Positions 14,302 to 21,755 of a stretch of DNA of 26,588 nt are shown piece after piece (position 1 is the first letter of the stretch; every line of letters begins with the position of its first letter). The stretch comes from an uncultured Spirochaetaceae bacterium (GTDB taxonomy: Bacteria; Spirochaetota; Spirochaetia; Treponematales; UBA12059), in contig CALKWG010000240.1 in the NCBI GenBank assembly GCA_938004315.1, positions 1-26,588 of the forward strand, written 5' to 3'. The notes below the pieces were generated by a model. It had not been told where the DNA came from and made no database searches. It was given only the letters and a program-made list of their open reading frames with translations. A program made the position numbers and the translations under genes.

Positions 14302-15990
14302 CTAGTAACCCGCGGCGTGGCCGTCGCGGCGCGGATCGGCGCCGCCGCGGAGCATCTTGGCCTTGCGGTCATAGAGCACCGCATGGACGCCGCCGAAATA
14401 CGCGTCCCAATCGGCCCGCACGTTGACGTCGTGGCCGAGGGCCTTGAGGCCGTTCAGGGCGTTGATCGAGTTGCGGCCCTCGAGCTGGACCTGGCCGCTC
14501 GCCATGGCGAAGATGCGCGGCGCGACGATGGCGTCCTGTATCGGCATGTTATGGTCGACCACGTTCGATATGACTTGGGCGACGGCGCCGATGATGCGGG
14601 TGGCTCCGGGGGAGCCGAGCGCCATGAAGGGTTGGCCGGAGGGATCCAGAACCAGGGTCGGGGTCATCGACGAGAGCGGGCGCTTACCCGGCTCGATGGA
14701 CTGGATGTGCCCGGGATTGAGCACGAAGTCATCCATATGGTTGTTCATGATGATGCCGGTTCCGGGAACCGTGACGCCCGAGCCGAAGAAATAGTTGATG
14801 CTCTTGGTGCAGGCGACCATGTTGCCGGCCCTGTCCATGACGGCGAAGCTGGTCGTCGAGCCGCTTTCGAATTTGGTCGGGTCGCCGGCGGCCGCGCTGC
14901 CCATAGCCTTGGCCATATCGATCTTGGCGAAGAGCTCCTTCGCGTAGTCTTTGCTGGCCAGGCCCTTGAGCGGCACCTTCACGAAGTCGGCGTCGGCCAT
15001 GTACCTACCGCGGTCGGCGAAAGCCAGGCGCAGGGCCTCGACCCAGGCGTGGTTAGCCGCCGCCGTGCCGATGCCGAGCTTCGCCATGTCCATGTTCTCA
15101 AGGATATTGAGGATCTGGATAACGTGGGTGCCGCCGGAGCTGGCGGGAGGCGTCGAGATGATGGAGAAGCCGCGATAGCTGCCGGTCACGGGGGCGCGGA
15201 CCTTGACCTGATAGTTCGCCAGATCCTGGGCGGTGATTATGCCGCCGGCGTCCTGAACGGCCTTAGCGATCTTCTGGGCTAGCTCGCCCTTGTAGAAGGC
15301 GTCTGCTCCGCCTCGGGCGATGAGCCTGAGCGTCGCGGCGAGGTCGGGATTGGTTATCGTAGCGCCCACTTCGGGCGGAAGACCGTCCACGGTATAGATG
15401 GCCGCGGTGGCGGGATACTTATTAATCTTGGCCAGGTTGTCGCGGATGATCGGGGAAAGATTCTCCGTGACGCGATACCCCTTCTCAGCGTACTGAATAG
15501 AAGGCTCGAGGATGCGGGCCAGGCTGAGCTTTTTGGAGCCGTAGTTCTGCAGGGCGTAGAGGAGTCCGGCAACTTCGCCGGGCACGCCCGAAGCCAGGCC
15601 GCCGACGGTGTTGGCGCTGTCGATGATCGCGCCTTTTTCATCTCTTTTGTACATGTCCGCGGTAGCAGCCGCGGGAGCGGTCTCGCGGAAATCGATGATC
15701 ACGGCTTCTTTCATCTTAGCCAGCTTGATGATCATAAAACCGCCGCCGCCTAAGCCGGAGGCGTTAGGCTCGAGTACCCCCAAGGCGAAAGCAGTAGCGA
15801 CCGCCGCGTCGACGGCGTTACCGCCGCGCCTTAGGATGTCGACGCCGATCTGCGAGGCCTCGGGCTTAGCCGCGGCTACGACGCCACGGACGCCGTCGGC
15901 CGCGCGGCCAAAGAGATTGACCGGCGTCTGAGCGAATGCCAAACCGCAGACGAGCAGGAGCGCGACGGCAGCGAGCATGAACTTTTTCAT
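14302..15990 (-). CDS. ggt: Gamma-glutamyltransferase
   Basis: GGT cleaves or transfers gamma-glutamyl groups from glutathione or polyglutamate, usually in the periplasm, and matures by self-cleavage into two chains. The ATG at 15990, behind AGGGGG, starts a signal peptide (MKKFMLAAVALLLVCG, cut after AFA). The 562-residue precursor has normal length. Visible features are GGNAVDAAVA near the N-terminus, the glutamate-binding Arg102 in DFRETAP, ASGLGGGGFM, and the processing site with nucleophile Thr379 in GSTTSFAVMD. RPLSSMTPT and LGSPGATRII lie in the small subunit. It heads the ten-gene array and is preceded by the best promoter in the region. Its link to PgsBC suggests that it trims gamma-linked oligomers. 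Confidence 0.95.
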   Translation of the reverse strand: MKKFMLAAVALLLVCGLAFAQTPVNLFGRAADGVRGVVAAAKPEASQIGVDILRRGGNAVDAAVATAFALGVLEPNASGLGGGGFMIIKLAKMKEAVIIDFRETAPAAATADMYKRDEKGAIIDSANTVGGLASGVPGEVAGLLYALQNYGSKKLSLARILEPSIQYAEKGYRVTENLSPIIRDNLAKINKYPATAAIYTVDGLPPEVGATITNPDLAATLRLIARGGADAFYKGELAQKIAKAVQDAGGIITAQDLANYQVKVRAPVTGSYRGFSIISTPPASSGGTHVIQILNILENMDMAKLGIGTAAANHAWVEALRLAFADRGRYMADADFVKVPLKGLASKDYAKELFAKIDMAKAMGSAAAGDPTKFESGSTTSFAVMDRAGNMVACTKSINYFFGSGVTVPGTGIIMNNHMDDFVLNPGHIQSIEPGKRPLSSMTPTLVLDPSGQPFMALGSPGATRIIGAVAQVISNVVDHNMPIQDAIVAPRIFAMASGQVQLEGRNSINALNGLKALGHDVNVRADWDAYFGGVHAVLYDRKAKMLRGGADPRRDGHAAGY

Positions 15991-16020
15991 AGAACCCCCT
16001 TCATATGGTCGTTTTGCCAA

Positions 16021-16041
16021 ACCATAGTTCGACTAACCATA
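16021..16041. promoter_or_regulatory. Possible operator at the ggt promoter
   Basis: ACCATA occurs twice, at 16021-16026 and 16036-16041, 15 bp apart. Between them is the inverted repeat TAGT-TCG-ACTA (16025-16035). The block lies at and just downstream of the expected transcription start (about 16037), a typical repressor position. The protein that would bind is unknown. Confidence 0.35.
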
Positions 16042-16043
16042 CT

Positions 16044-16072
16044 ATAATGGGGCGAATCTCGAGTACTGTCAA
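16044..16072 (-). promoter_or_regulatory. Predicted promoter of the ggt-pgs operon
   Basis: On the minus strand a consensus TTGACA (16067-16072) is followed after 17 bp by CATTAT (16044-16049); TATAGT, slightly further down, is an alternative -10. An AT-rich tract at about 16071-16120 lies upstream and stands out in this GC-rich DNA, so it could act as an UP element. The leader to the ggt ATG is about 46 nt. Confidence 0.6.
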
Positions 16073-16123
16073 TAATTTTCCAGGTATAAATTAATAATTC
16101 GCTGTTTATTTATTGATTTCAAG

Positions 16124-16138
16124 GAGCGTGTGACGCTC
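16124..16138 (-). terminator. Weak hairpin after the MFS gene
   Basis: GAGCGT and ACGCTC form a 6-bp stem with a 3-nt loop about 60 nt past the MFS stop. An A-rich rather than U-rich stretch follows on the transcribed strand, so this is at best a weak terminator separating the prfC-MFS unit from the ggt promoter. Confidence 0.3.
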
Positions 16139-16196
16139 GGAACCGAAACAACCGCGGCTAGACTTGCCGCAGGGCTTCGTTCGCGTCGCCGCGGTC

Positions 16197-17462
16197 CTAG
16201 CCCGCGGCTTTCTTCACTTTAAATTTAACCAAGACCGGCGGCACGATGATGAGCATGGCTGCGGCCGTGACCCAGAACGGGGCTACCGGGGCGACGCCCC
16301 GCCAGAGCATGGCGCCGAGCCAGGGCGCCGGCAGGGCGACGATGCCGTTGCTCGTCGACAGGAAGCCGAAGGCTATGCCGCGAAGCTCGGGCGGCACGGC
16401 CTTGGAGATGAGGCTTTGATAGGCGGGCTGCAGCATGCCCATGGCCGCCCCGAAGACCACGAAGGACGCCGCCGCCGCCAGGGGCGAGGGCACGAGCAAC
16501 ATAAGCGCGAAGGCGCAGAAGGCGACCAGGTAGCCCCCAGCGATGGCGAAACGCTCGCCGTAGCGGTCTGCTAGGTGCCCGGCCGGGATCATCACCAGCA
16601 TGCCGGCGCCGCCTAGGAGGGCGTTCAGGGTAGCGATGGACGCCACGTCGATGCCGCGCTCCTCCTGCAGGAAGAGCGGTAGGAGATTGCCCGACAGGCC
16701 CATGGCGATGTCGCGCACGCCGTCGGAGAGAAGCAGCCAAGTTACGACGCCTCCCGATAGGGCGAGGCCGGCTATGGCCTTGAGCGAGGCGCGGAATCCC
16801 GGAGAGATGTTTTGCGAGCCGGCCGAGCCGTCCTGCGCCGGCTCCGTGCCATGCGTCGGCCGCGCCGAAGCCCCGGCCGCTTTCCGCGCCATGACTATGC
16901 GCATGAAGGTCGCCCCGAAATAGAGCGCGGCGCCGATCCAGATAAGGCCGCGCCAACCGAGGCTCCTGAAAGCCAGCCCCCCGAGGAGCGGCCCGGCGAC
17001 GGCGACGACCTGGTAGATCGCGTGGGTCACGCCGAATACTTTGGCCCGGTTCGATTCGTCGGACTGCTCGGCGATGAAGGCGTCGTAGCTCGGCGCCACG
17101 AAGGCGAAGGCGATCGCGCCGACCGCCTGGCTGGCCAGGAGCCATTGCCAGCTCGGCGCCAAGACGATGCCTACCCAGCCCAACGCGCCGCCGACCGAGC
17201 CGATGGCTATGGCCTTAAGCCGGCCTATGCGGTCGCTGATCCATCCGCCGGTTATCTGCAGGGCCAGGGGCACGATCATCGACAGGGTGAAGAAAAGGCC
17301 TATATCCGAGACGCTTGCCTCGAGCTCGCGCAGGTACAAAGGCAGGAGCGGGAAGAACATCTGGCTGGCCACGTTGGCCAGGATCATGGCGGCCAGGAAG
17401 GCCCAGAGGAGCGGGGTGATCAATGGCTTGCGGCCGCCGGGGGCCGAGGCATCTCCCGCCAC
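16197..17462 (-). CDS. Major facilitator superfamily transporter
   Basis: A predicted 12-helix inner-membrane transporter of 421 residues. Motif A of the MFS appears after helix 2 as GGWISDRIGRLKAI and again in the second half as AGHLADRYGERF. Helices alternate with short loops, and a longer hydrophilic loop at about residues 190-215 divides the halves. The substrate cannot be inferred; drug or metabolite efflux is common among such proteins. I chose the GTG at 17462, which is 2 bp after the prfC stop and has GGAGG upstream; a longer frame to 17549 would lie inside prfC and add a hydrophilic N-terminus. It probably shares an mRNA with prfC. Confidence 0.82.
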   Translation of the reverse strand: MAGDASAPGGRKPLITPLLWAFLAAMILANVASQMFFPLLPLYLRELEASVSDIGLFFTLSMIVPLALQITGGWISDRIGRLKAIAIGSVGGALGWVGIVLAPSWQWLLASQAVGAIAFAFVAPSYDAFIAEQSDESNRAKVFGVTHAIYQVVAVAGPLLGGLAFRSLGWRGLIWIGAALYFGATFMRIVMARKAAGASARPTHGTEPAQDGSAGSQNISPGFRASLKAIAGLALSGGVVTWLLLSDGVRDIAMGLSGNLLPLFLQEERGIDVASIATLNALLGGAGMLVMIPAGHLADRYGERFAIAGGYLVAFCAFALMLLVPSPLAAAASFVVFGAAMGMLQPAYQSLISKAVPPELRGIAFGFLSTSNGIVALPAPWLGAMLWRGVAPVAPFWVTAAAMLIIVPPVLVKFKVKKAAG

Positions 17463-17464
17463 GC

Positions 17465-19069
17465 TTATCGGGCCTCCCGGTTCAAAGTCTCGCTCGTCGT
17501 ATGGAAACGGATGGCCGGATTCTTCTGCATAATGCGGTCTAAGAACCATTCCGACTCGAACATCAGGATATGGCCGCCTCGGATGTCCACGAGTATCTTG
17601 CGTTGGTGCTCATCGATAAAGGCCTTGAGCGCCTTCTGGTCGTCCGAGTCGAACCAGCGCGCGATGCTGTAGTCCACCGGGTCGTAGGCGCAGGTCGCGC
17701 CGTACTCGTACTCCAAGCGCGCCTTGAGCACCTCGAGCTGCAGCTGCCCCACGACGCCGATGACGCGCGTGTTGGGGTTGCTGAGCTTGGAGAGGATCTG
17801 CACGACGCCTTCCTCGGCCAGCTGGTTGAGCCCTTTGGCGTACTGCTTCTCGCGAAGCGGGTCGACGTTGCGAATGATCTTGAAGATCTGGGGCGCGAAG
17901 CTCGGTATGCCTTTATAATTGACGACCTCGCCTTCGGTGATGGTATCGCCGATAGCGAAGGTGCCGGTATCGTGCAGGCCGATGATGTCGCCGGCCCAGG
18001 CCTCGTCGATCACCTCGCGGTTCTGGGCCATAAAGGCGGTCGGATTGGCGGAGCGGAAGGGCTTGCCGGTACGCACGTGGTAGTAGGTCTTGTTGCGCTC
18101 GAATTTGCCCGAGCAGATGCGCAGGAAGGCGATGCGGTCCCGGTGGTTGGGATTGAGGTTCGCGTGGATCTTGAAGACGAAGCCCGTTAATTTCTCTTGA
18201 TACGGATCGACGACGCGCTCCAGGGCCTTCTTGGGCGTCGGCGGCGGGGCGAAGCGGACGAGGCCGTCCAGGAGCTCCTTGACGCCGAAGTTGTTCAGGG
18301 CCGAGCCGAAGAAGATCGGCGTGGCCTTGCCCTCCAGGTACACGCCGGGATCGAAGGGCGGGTAGATGCCCGACAGGAGCTCGATATCCTCGCGGAGCTT
18401 GGCCGCGAGGCCCGGGCCCACGACGCGCTCGAGCTCGGGGTCGGCCGGGTCCTCGAGGTCAAGGTCGGCCTCGGGCAGGCGCTCGGTGCCGGCCTGGAAG
18501 AAGCGCACGCGTCGCTCGCGCAGGTCGTAGACGCCCTTGAAGCGCTTGCCCTGCCCTATGGGCCAGGTCATGGGCCGCACCTGGATGCCCAGCTCGCGCT
18601 CCACCTCGTCCAGGAGCTCCATCGGATCCTTGCCTTCGCGGTCCATCTTGTTGATGAAGGTCGCGATGGGCGTGTCGCGCATGCGAGACACCTCGCAGAG
18701 CCTCCGGGTACGCTCCTCGACGCCCTTGACCGAATCGATGACGATGAGGCCGGAGTCGACCGCCGAGAGGCCGCGGTAGGTGTCCTCGGAGAAGTCGGCG
18801 TGGCCGGGCGTGTCGAGCAGGTTCACGAAGCGCTCGCCGTACTCGAAGCCCATGACCGAGGTGCTGATGGAGATGCCGCGCTCCTTCTCCATCTGCATGA
18901 AGTCGGAGGTGGTCTGGCGGCCGGACTTGCCGCCCTTGACGGCGCCGGCGACGTGTATGGCGCCTCCGAAGAGGAGGAGCTTCTCGGTGATGGTCGTCTT
19001 ACCCGCGTCGGGATGGGAGATGATGGCGAAGGTCAAGCGCCTTCGTATTTCTTCGTGGTCGTTCGGCAT
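17465..19069 (-). CDS. prfC: Peptide chain release factor 3
   Basis: RF3 is the GTPase that recycles RF1 and RF2 from the ribosome after peptide release. The 534-residue protein matches family length (about 530). GTPase motifs are HPDAGKTT (19-26), the switch region around ERGISISTS, DTPGHADF and NKMDR. The later part, with FKIHANLNPNHRDRIAFLRI and QLQLEVLKARLEYEYG, is typical of RF3 rather than EF-G or TypA. The ATG at 19069 lacks a Shine-Dalgarno sequence. A TAGACC-N17-TATACT promoter ends 10 nt upstream, implying a very short or absent leader. The promoter overlaps the end of the EamA gene. Confidence 0.96.
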   Translation of the reverse strand: MPNDHEEIRRRLTFAIISHPDAGKTTITEKLLLFGGAIHVAGAVKGGKSGRQTTSDFMQMEKERGISISTSVMGFEYGERFVNLLDTPGHADFSEDTYRGLSAVDSGLIVIDSVKGVEERTRRLCEVSRMRDTPIATFINKMDREGKDPMELLDEVERELGIQVRPMTWPIGQGKRFKGVYDLRERRVRFFQAGTERLPEADLDLEDPADPELERVVGPGLAAKLREDIELLSGIYPPFDPGVYLEGKATPIFFGSALNNFGVKELLDGLVRFAPPPTPKKALERVVDPYQEKLTGFVFKIHANLNPNHRDRIAFLRICSGKFERNKTYYHVRTGKPFRSANPTAFMAQNREVIDEAWAGDIIGLHDTGTFAIGDTITEGEVVNYKGIPSFAPQIFKIIRNVDPLREKQYAKGLNQLAEEGVVQILSKLSNPNTRVIGVVGQLQLEVLKARLEYEYGATCAYDPVDYSIARWFDSDDQKALKAFIDEHQRKILVDIRGGHILMFESEWFLDRIMQKNPAIRFHTTSETLNREAR

Positions 19070-19079
19070 ACGGCCAGGG

Positions 19080-19108
19080 AGTATACAGGCGGCGGGCCGG
19101 CGGGTCTA
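19080..19108 (-). promoter_or_regulatory. Predicted prfC promoter, near-leaderless
   Basis: On the minus strand TAGACC (19103-19108), 17 bp, TATACT (19080-19085). The -35 overlaps the stop codon of the upstream EamA gene. The -10 ends 10 nt before the ATG, so the leader would be only 3-4 nt. Confidence 0.5.
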
Positions 19109-20029
19109 GCGCGGGCCCGCCGATGCCGGCCGCTTGGCGCCCAGGACGTTCGTCCCCCACACGCCGGCTATGATCATCGCGCCGCCTACGAGGTCCGTGG
19201 CCAGGACGCGCTCGCCTCGGATGAGGAGCCCGGCTAGCACGGAAACCACGGTGGTCAGGTTGGCGAAGACCGCGGCCTCCGGCGACTTGAGCTTGGACAG
19301 GTTGTAGTTAACCATGAGGAAGGCGACGACGCTCGACAGGAGGCCCAGGTACAGCACCGAGCCCAGCGTGGCCGGAGTAAGGCGCGCGCCTAGGTCGTAG
19401 CCGCCTGTAGCTGCCGCGCTTATCGCATTGATGGCGAACAGGATGCCGAAGGCGACGGTGCCGGCCCACATCATGAAGAGCGTGATCTCGGCGGGCCTGA
19501 ACGATCGCGAACTGTAACGCGAGGCGATGTTGAAGCTGGCGGCGCAGAGCATGGAGAGTATGAGGAAGGCGAAGCCCAGGGGCTGGCCGCCGACCTTGCC
19601 CGAGGCCCTGAACAGCACGACCAAGAGCACGCCGGAGAACGACAGGAGGGTCGTGGCGACCTGGACGGGCCTCAGGCGCTCGCGCAGGATCAGGGCCGCC
19701 AGGCCCGTCACGGCGACGGGGATGGCCGACAGTATGATACCGGCCGTCGACGAGTCGGCGAGTTTCAAGCCCCGGGTCTCGAAGATGAAGTACAGCACCG
19801 GTTGCAGGAGCGCCGTCGCCATGAGCGGCCGCAGGTCCTTGCCGCGATACTCGACCTTAACGACGCCGGCGAGCGCGAGGCCCGAGAGGGCGATCGCCGC
19901 CGTAAGGAAGCGCAGGAAGAGGAGCTCCTCGAGCGCGAGCGTATCCAAGGCGGTTTTTGAGAAGAGAAAGGAGAACCCGAAGATAGTGCTGGCGGTAATG
20001 CCGGCGAGATAGTTTTTTGCGCTGGCCAT
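19106..20029 (-). CDS. EamA/DMT-superfamily permease
   Basis: A 307-residue protein with ten predicted membrane helices arranged as two EamA repeats (about residues 5-142 and 152-292). Typical features are GFSFLFSKTAL in helix 1, FLRFLTAAIAL in helix 2, and the end of the first repeat ILRERLRPVQVATTLLSFSGVLLV, which the second repeat echoes with RGERVLATDLVGGAMIIAGVW. Members export amino acids or other small metabolites; the substrate here is unknown. The ATG at 20029 has no Shine-Dalgarno sequence but a TTGCCA-N17-TAGAAT promoter whose -10 ends 9 nt upstream. Transcribed toward prfC with a 36-bp gap. Confidence 0.88.
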   Translation of the reverse strand: MASAKNYLAGITASTIFGFSFLFSKTALDTLALEELLFLRFLTAAIALSGLALAGVVKVEYRGKDLRPLMATALLQPVLYFIFETRGLKLADSSTAGIILSAIPVAVTGLAALILRERLRPVQVATTLLSFSGVLLVVLFRASGKVGGQPLGFAFLILSMLCAASFNIASRYSSRSFRPAEITLFMMWAGTVAFGILFAINAISAAATGGYDLGARLTPATLGSVLYLGLLSSVVAFLMVNYNLSKLKSPEAAVFANLTTVVSVLAGLLIRGERVLATDLVGGAMIIAGVWGTNVLGAKRPASAGPR

Positions 20030-20038
20030 GGCGAGCGC

Positions 20039-20067
20039 ATTCTATCGACGACTGAAGGCCGTGGCAA
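20039..20067 (-). promoter_or_regulatory. Predicted EamA-gene promoter, near-leaderless
   Basis: On the minus strand TTGCCA (20062-20067; five of six consensus bases), 17 bp, TAGAAT (20039-20044). The -10 ends 9 nt before the ATG at 20029. Confidence 0.5.
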
Positions 20068-20204
20068 GCCGCGGGACCGGCTGGCGGCCCGGGGCTGCGG
20101 CTGAGCGCAGGGCGCCCGTGCGGCGGCAGAACCACTCGAGCGCGCGCGAGAGGCTGAAACGGCGCCCGCCGATAATATAATTATTATGATTGAAAAACAG
20201 ATCG

Positions 20205-20213
20205 TGCTATAAT
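20205..20213 (+). promoter_or_regulatory. Extended -10 promoter of the nucleotidyltransferase gene, leaderless type
   Basis: TGC followed by a perfect TATAAT (20208-20213) forms an extended -10 element. It ends exactly 6 nt before the ATG at 20220. The -35 region is poor, but an AT-rich block (about 20171-20200) lies upstream. There is no ribosome-binding site. Confidence 0.6.
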
Positions 20214-20219
20214 CGCGAC

Positions 20220-21050
20220 ATGAACGTAAATACGATAGCGGATGTCCGTACGGATTTCCCCGTTGCGGTTAGCGCCACGCTCACGACAGTCGTGCCTCTT
20301 TTTTCACGGTTCCCCCAGGTGGATGGGATCCTGATGGCGGGATCCTTTACTGCGGGAACCGGCGATGATCGATCTGATATAGACCTGTACCTCTATCTGA
20401 ATGCGGAGCTGCCGGCAGAAGATCGAAAAGAGGCCGTCTCCCAGCTTTCATCGGATTTCGAGATTGACAATCGATTCTGGGAAACCGAGGATTGCTTCGT
20501 CGTAAAAGAAACCGGGATCAAGGTAGAGCTGATGTACCGGGGACTGGACTGGATGCGCGGACAGTTGGAGCGCGTGCTGGATCGTTGCGAAGGTAGCGTC
20601 GGGTTCTCGACCTGTTTCGTACATAACTATCTTACCAGCCGAATCCTCTTCGATCGCGACGGCAGTCTCGCGGCCCTGCGGCGACAGTACGACCGCCCGT
20701 ACCCGGAGGCCCTGATTACGGCGATACTCGCGAAGAACCGGCCGCTTCTGAAAGAATGTTCATCATCCTTCTACGCCCAGATCGCCCTTGCCGTGAGCAG
20801 GGATGACTGGATCAGCGTCAATCACCGGACCGCAGCCTTTCTCGCCAGCTACTTTGACATTTTGTTCGCGCTGAACCGCCTGTGGCATCCCGGTGAAAAG
20901 AAACTGATGCGCCTCGCCCTGCGCGATTGCGCCCGTCTCCCGTATGACTTCGAAGGGGATATCGCCGCGGTACTACGGCATACCGTCGATGCGGGAATTC
21001 TTGAAGCGCTGGATACATTGATCCGCCATTTAGAAGAACTGCTGGCTTAG
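20220..21050 (+). CDS. DUF4037-like nucleotidyltransferase-fold protein
   Basis: A 276-residue cytosolic protein. The N-terminal domain has the nucleotidyltransferase signature GSFTAGTGDDRSDIDLYLY: Gly41-Ser42 followed by Asp53 and Asp55, the usual metal-binding pair, with a later acidic residue in IKVELMY as possible third ligand. The C-terminal half is helical, as in DUF4037 or aminoglycoside adenylyltransferase-like proteins, and holds FLASYFDILFALNRLWHPGEKK. Whether it modifies an antibiotic, a protein or an RNA is not known. The ATG at 20220 is chosen over an upstream TTG because TATAAT lies 6 nt before it. Its DNA looks less GC-rich than its neighbours', hinting at later acquisition. 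Confidence 0.78.
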   Translation: MNVNTIADVRTDFPVAVSATLTTVVPLFSRFPQVDGILMAGSFTAGTGDDRSDIDLYLYLNAELPAEDRKEAVSQLSSDFEIDNRFWETEDCFVVKETGIKVELMYRGLDWMRGQLERVLDRCEGSVGFSTCFVHNYLTSRILFDRDGSLAALRRQYDRPYPEALITAILAKNRPLLKECSSSFYAQIALAVSRDDWISVNHRTAAFLASYFDILFALNRLWHPGEKKLMRLALRDCARLPYDFEGDIAAVLRHTVDAGILEALDTLIRHLEELLA

Positions 21051-21072
21051 GCTCGCGTAATCCCGGACGGCA

Positions 21073-21102
21073 TTGACACGTTCGTCATCGCGGGGTTAGC
21101 AT
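21073..21102 (+). promoter_or_regulatory. Predicted promoter ahead of the mini-ORF
   Basis: A consensus TTGACA (21073-21078) is followed after 18 bp by TAGCAT (21097-21102). The predicted start lies about 24 nt before the mini-ORF ATG, leaving room for its AGGAGG site. Confidence 0.45.
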
Positions 21103-21132
21103 CGCTCATCAATATAACCATAGGAGGTCTGT

Positions 21133-21174
21133 ATGAAGGGAACTGTATCGGCCACGGCGGCGGTGTTCAGGTAG
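21133..21174 (+). pseudogene. 13-codon mini-ORF with strong ribosome-binding site (leader peptide or gene remnant)
   Basis: AGGAGG lies at ideal distance before an ATG that opens MKGTVSATAAVFR and then stops at TAG. The start resembles the signal or first helix of a membrane protein cut short. The other two forward frames continue for a short way after this point without a recognisable protein. It could be a decayed gene or a regulatory leader peptide for the downstream unit; the sequence alone does not decide. Confidence 0.35.
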
Positions 21175-21347
21175 GATCGCCCATGGTCCCGCGTCGCGCG
21201 AATACGCGCTCGGCGGCCGCAGACGGCCTCGCCGTAACGGCGGGAGCCTAAGAGCTTTTCCTTCCTCCCTCACGGACCATTCCGCAACCTCTCGTCCAAC
21301 GAACACCCCGTCACTATCTCAACGCGGCACACATTAATCTAGGCCTG

Positions 21348-21371
21348 CGGCTTCGGCATGTCCGAAAGCCG
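21348..21371 (+). other. Hairpin in the presumed 5' leader of the RNHCP-rsgA unit
   Basis: CGGCTTCGG and CCGAAAGCCG form a 9-bp stem with a single bulged A and a 5-nt loop, 21 nt before the RNHCP start codon. It could terminate transcription from the mini-ORF promoter or control translation of the downstream gene; there is no U-run. Confidence 0.4.
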
Positions 21372-21392
21372 GCCGGGCCGAAGGGCGTTGCT

Positions 21393-21755
21393 ATGTCGAG
21401 AACGACGAAGACGATACACGGAAGCGATAACTCATTTATCTGCATGCATTGCGGCGCCGCGGCGCCACCCCTATGCGCCGGCGGGAAAAACCGCAACCAT
21501 TGCCCCCGCTGCCTTCACAGCCGGCATATGGACATCACGGCCGGAGACCGCCGCTCTCCCTGCAAAGCCCCGATGCGGCCCATCGCCGTGTGGGCGAAGG
21601 GCGACGGCGAGTGGAGCGTCCTGCACCGCTGCGAACGCTGCGGCATCATCAGGGCGACTAGAATCGCCGCGGACGACGATGAAACCGCGCTGCTCAAGCT
21701 GGCGCTGATTCCCGTAACGAAGCTACCGTTCCCCCTAGGTGGGTTAAGCGCATGA
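21393..21755 (+). CDS. RNHCP-domain zinc-ribbon protein
   Basis: A 120-residue protein of the RNHCP family, named for the motif that appears here as NRNHCPRCLHSRH (about 34-46). Cysteine pairs in ICMHC (about 16-20), CPRC and CERCG (about 81-85) suggest two zinc-binding sites. The function of the family is not established to my knowledge. The ATG at 21393 has an AAGGG site 8 nt upstream. The stop overlaps the rsgA start by 4 bp (ATGA), so the two are translationally coupled and a link to ribosome assembly is a reasonable inference. Confidence 0.8.
   Translation: MSRTTKTIHGSDNSFICMHCGAAAPPLCAGGKNRNHCPRCLHSRHMDITAGDRRSPCKAPMRPIAVWAKGDGEWSVLHRCERCGIIRATRIAADDDETALLKLALIPVTKLPFPLGGLSA

Larger units (their letters stand above)
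21051..21392 (+). other. Gene-poor 342-bp stretch with promoter, mini-ORF and hairpin
   Basis: No gene of normal size is visible here on either strand. It holds a TTGACA promoter, a 13-codon frame with strong ribosome-binding site and, near its end, a hairpin ahead of the RNHCP gene, each listed separately. The remaining sequence (about 21175-21335) shows nothing I can name. It may be the remains of a broken gene. Confidence 0.5.

Noticed and set aside
14317..15282. 321-aa plus-strand frame antisense to ggt
   Set aside because: Composition is His/Gly/Asp-rich as expected for an antisense shadow in GC-rich DNA; no ribosome-binding site or known domain.
6153..15990. Classical capsule operon of the capBCAD type
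   Set aside because: No CapA/PgsA is present, and four predicted hydrolases plus a permease make a simple capsule reading unlikely.
16043..16048. TATAAT on the plus strand near the ggt promoter
   Set aside because: No -35 partner at suitable spacing and no plus-strand gene follows; the minus-strand promoter accounts for the site.
18197..19237. 346-aa plus-strand frame antisense to prfC
   Set aside because: It mirrors codon bias of the RF3 gene; the product has no recognisable motif and prfC is certain.
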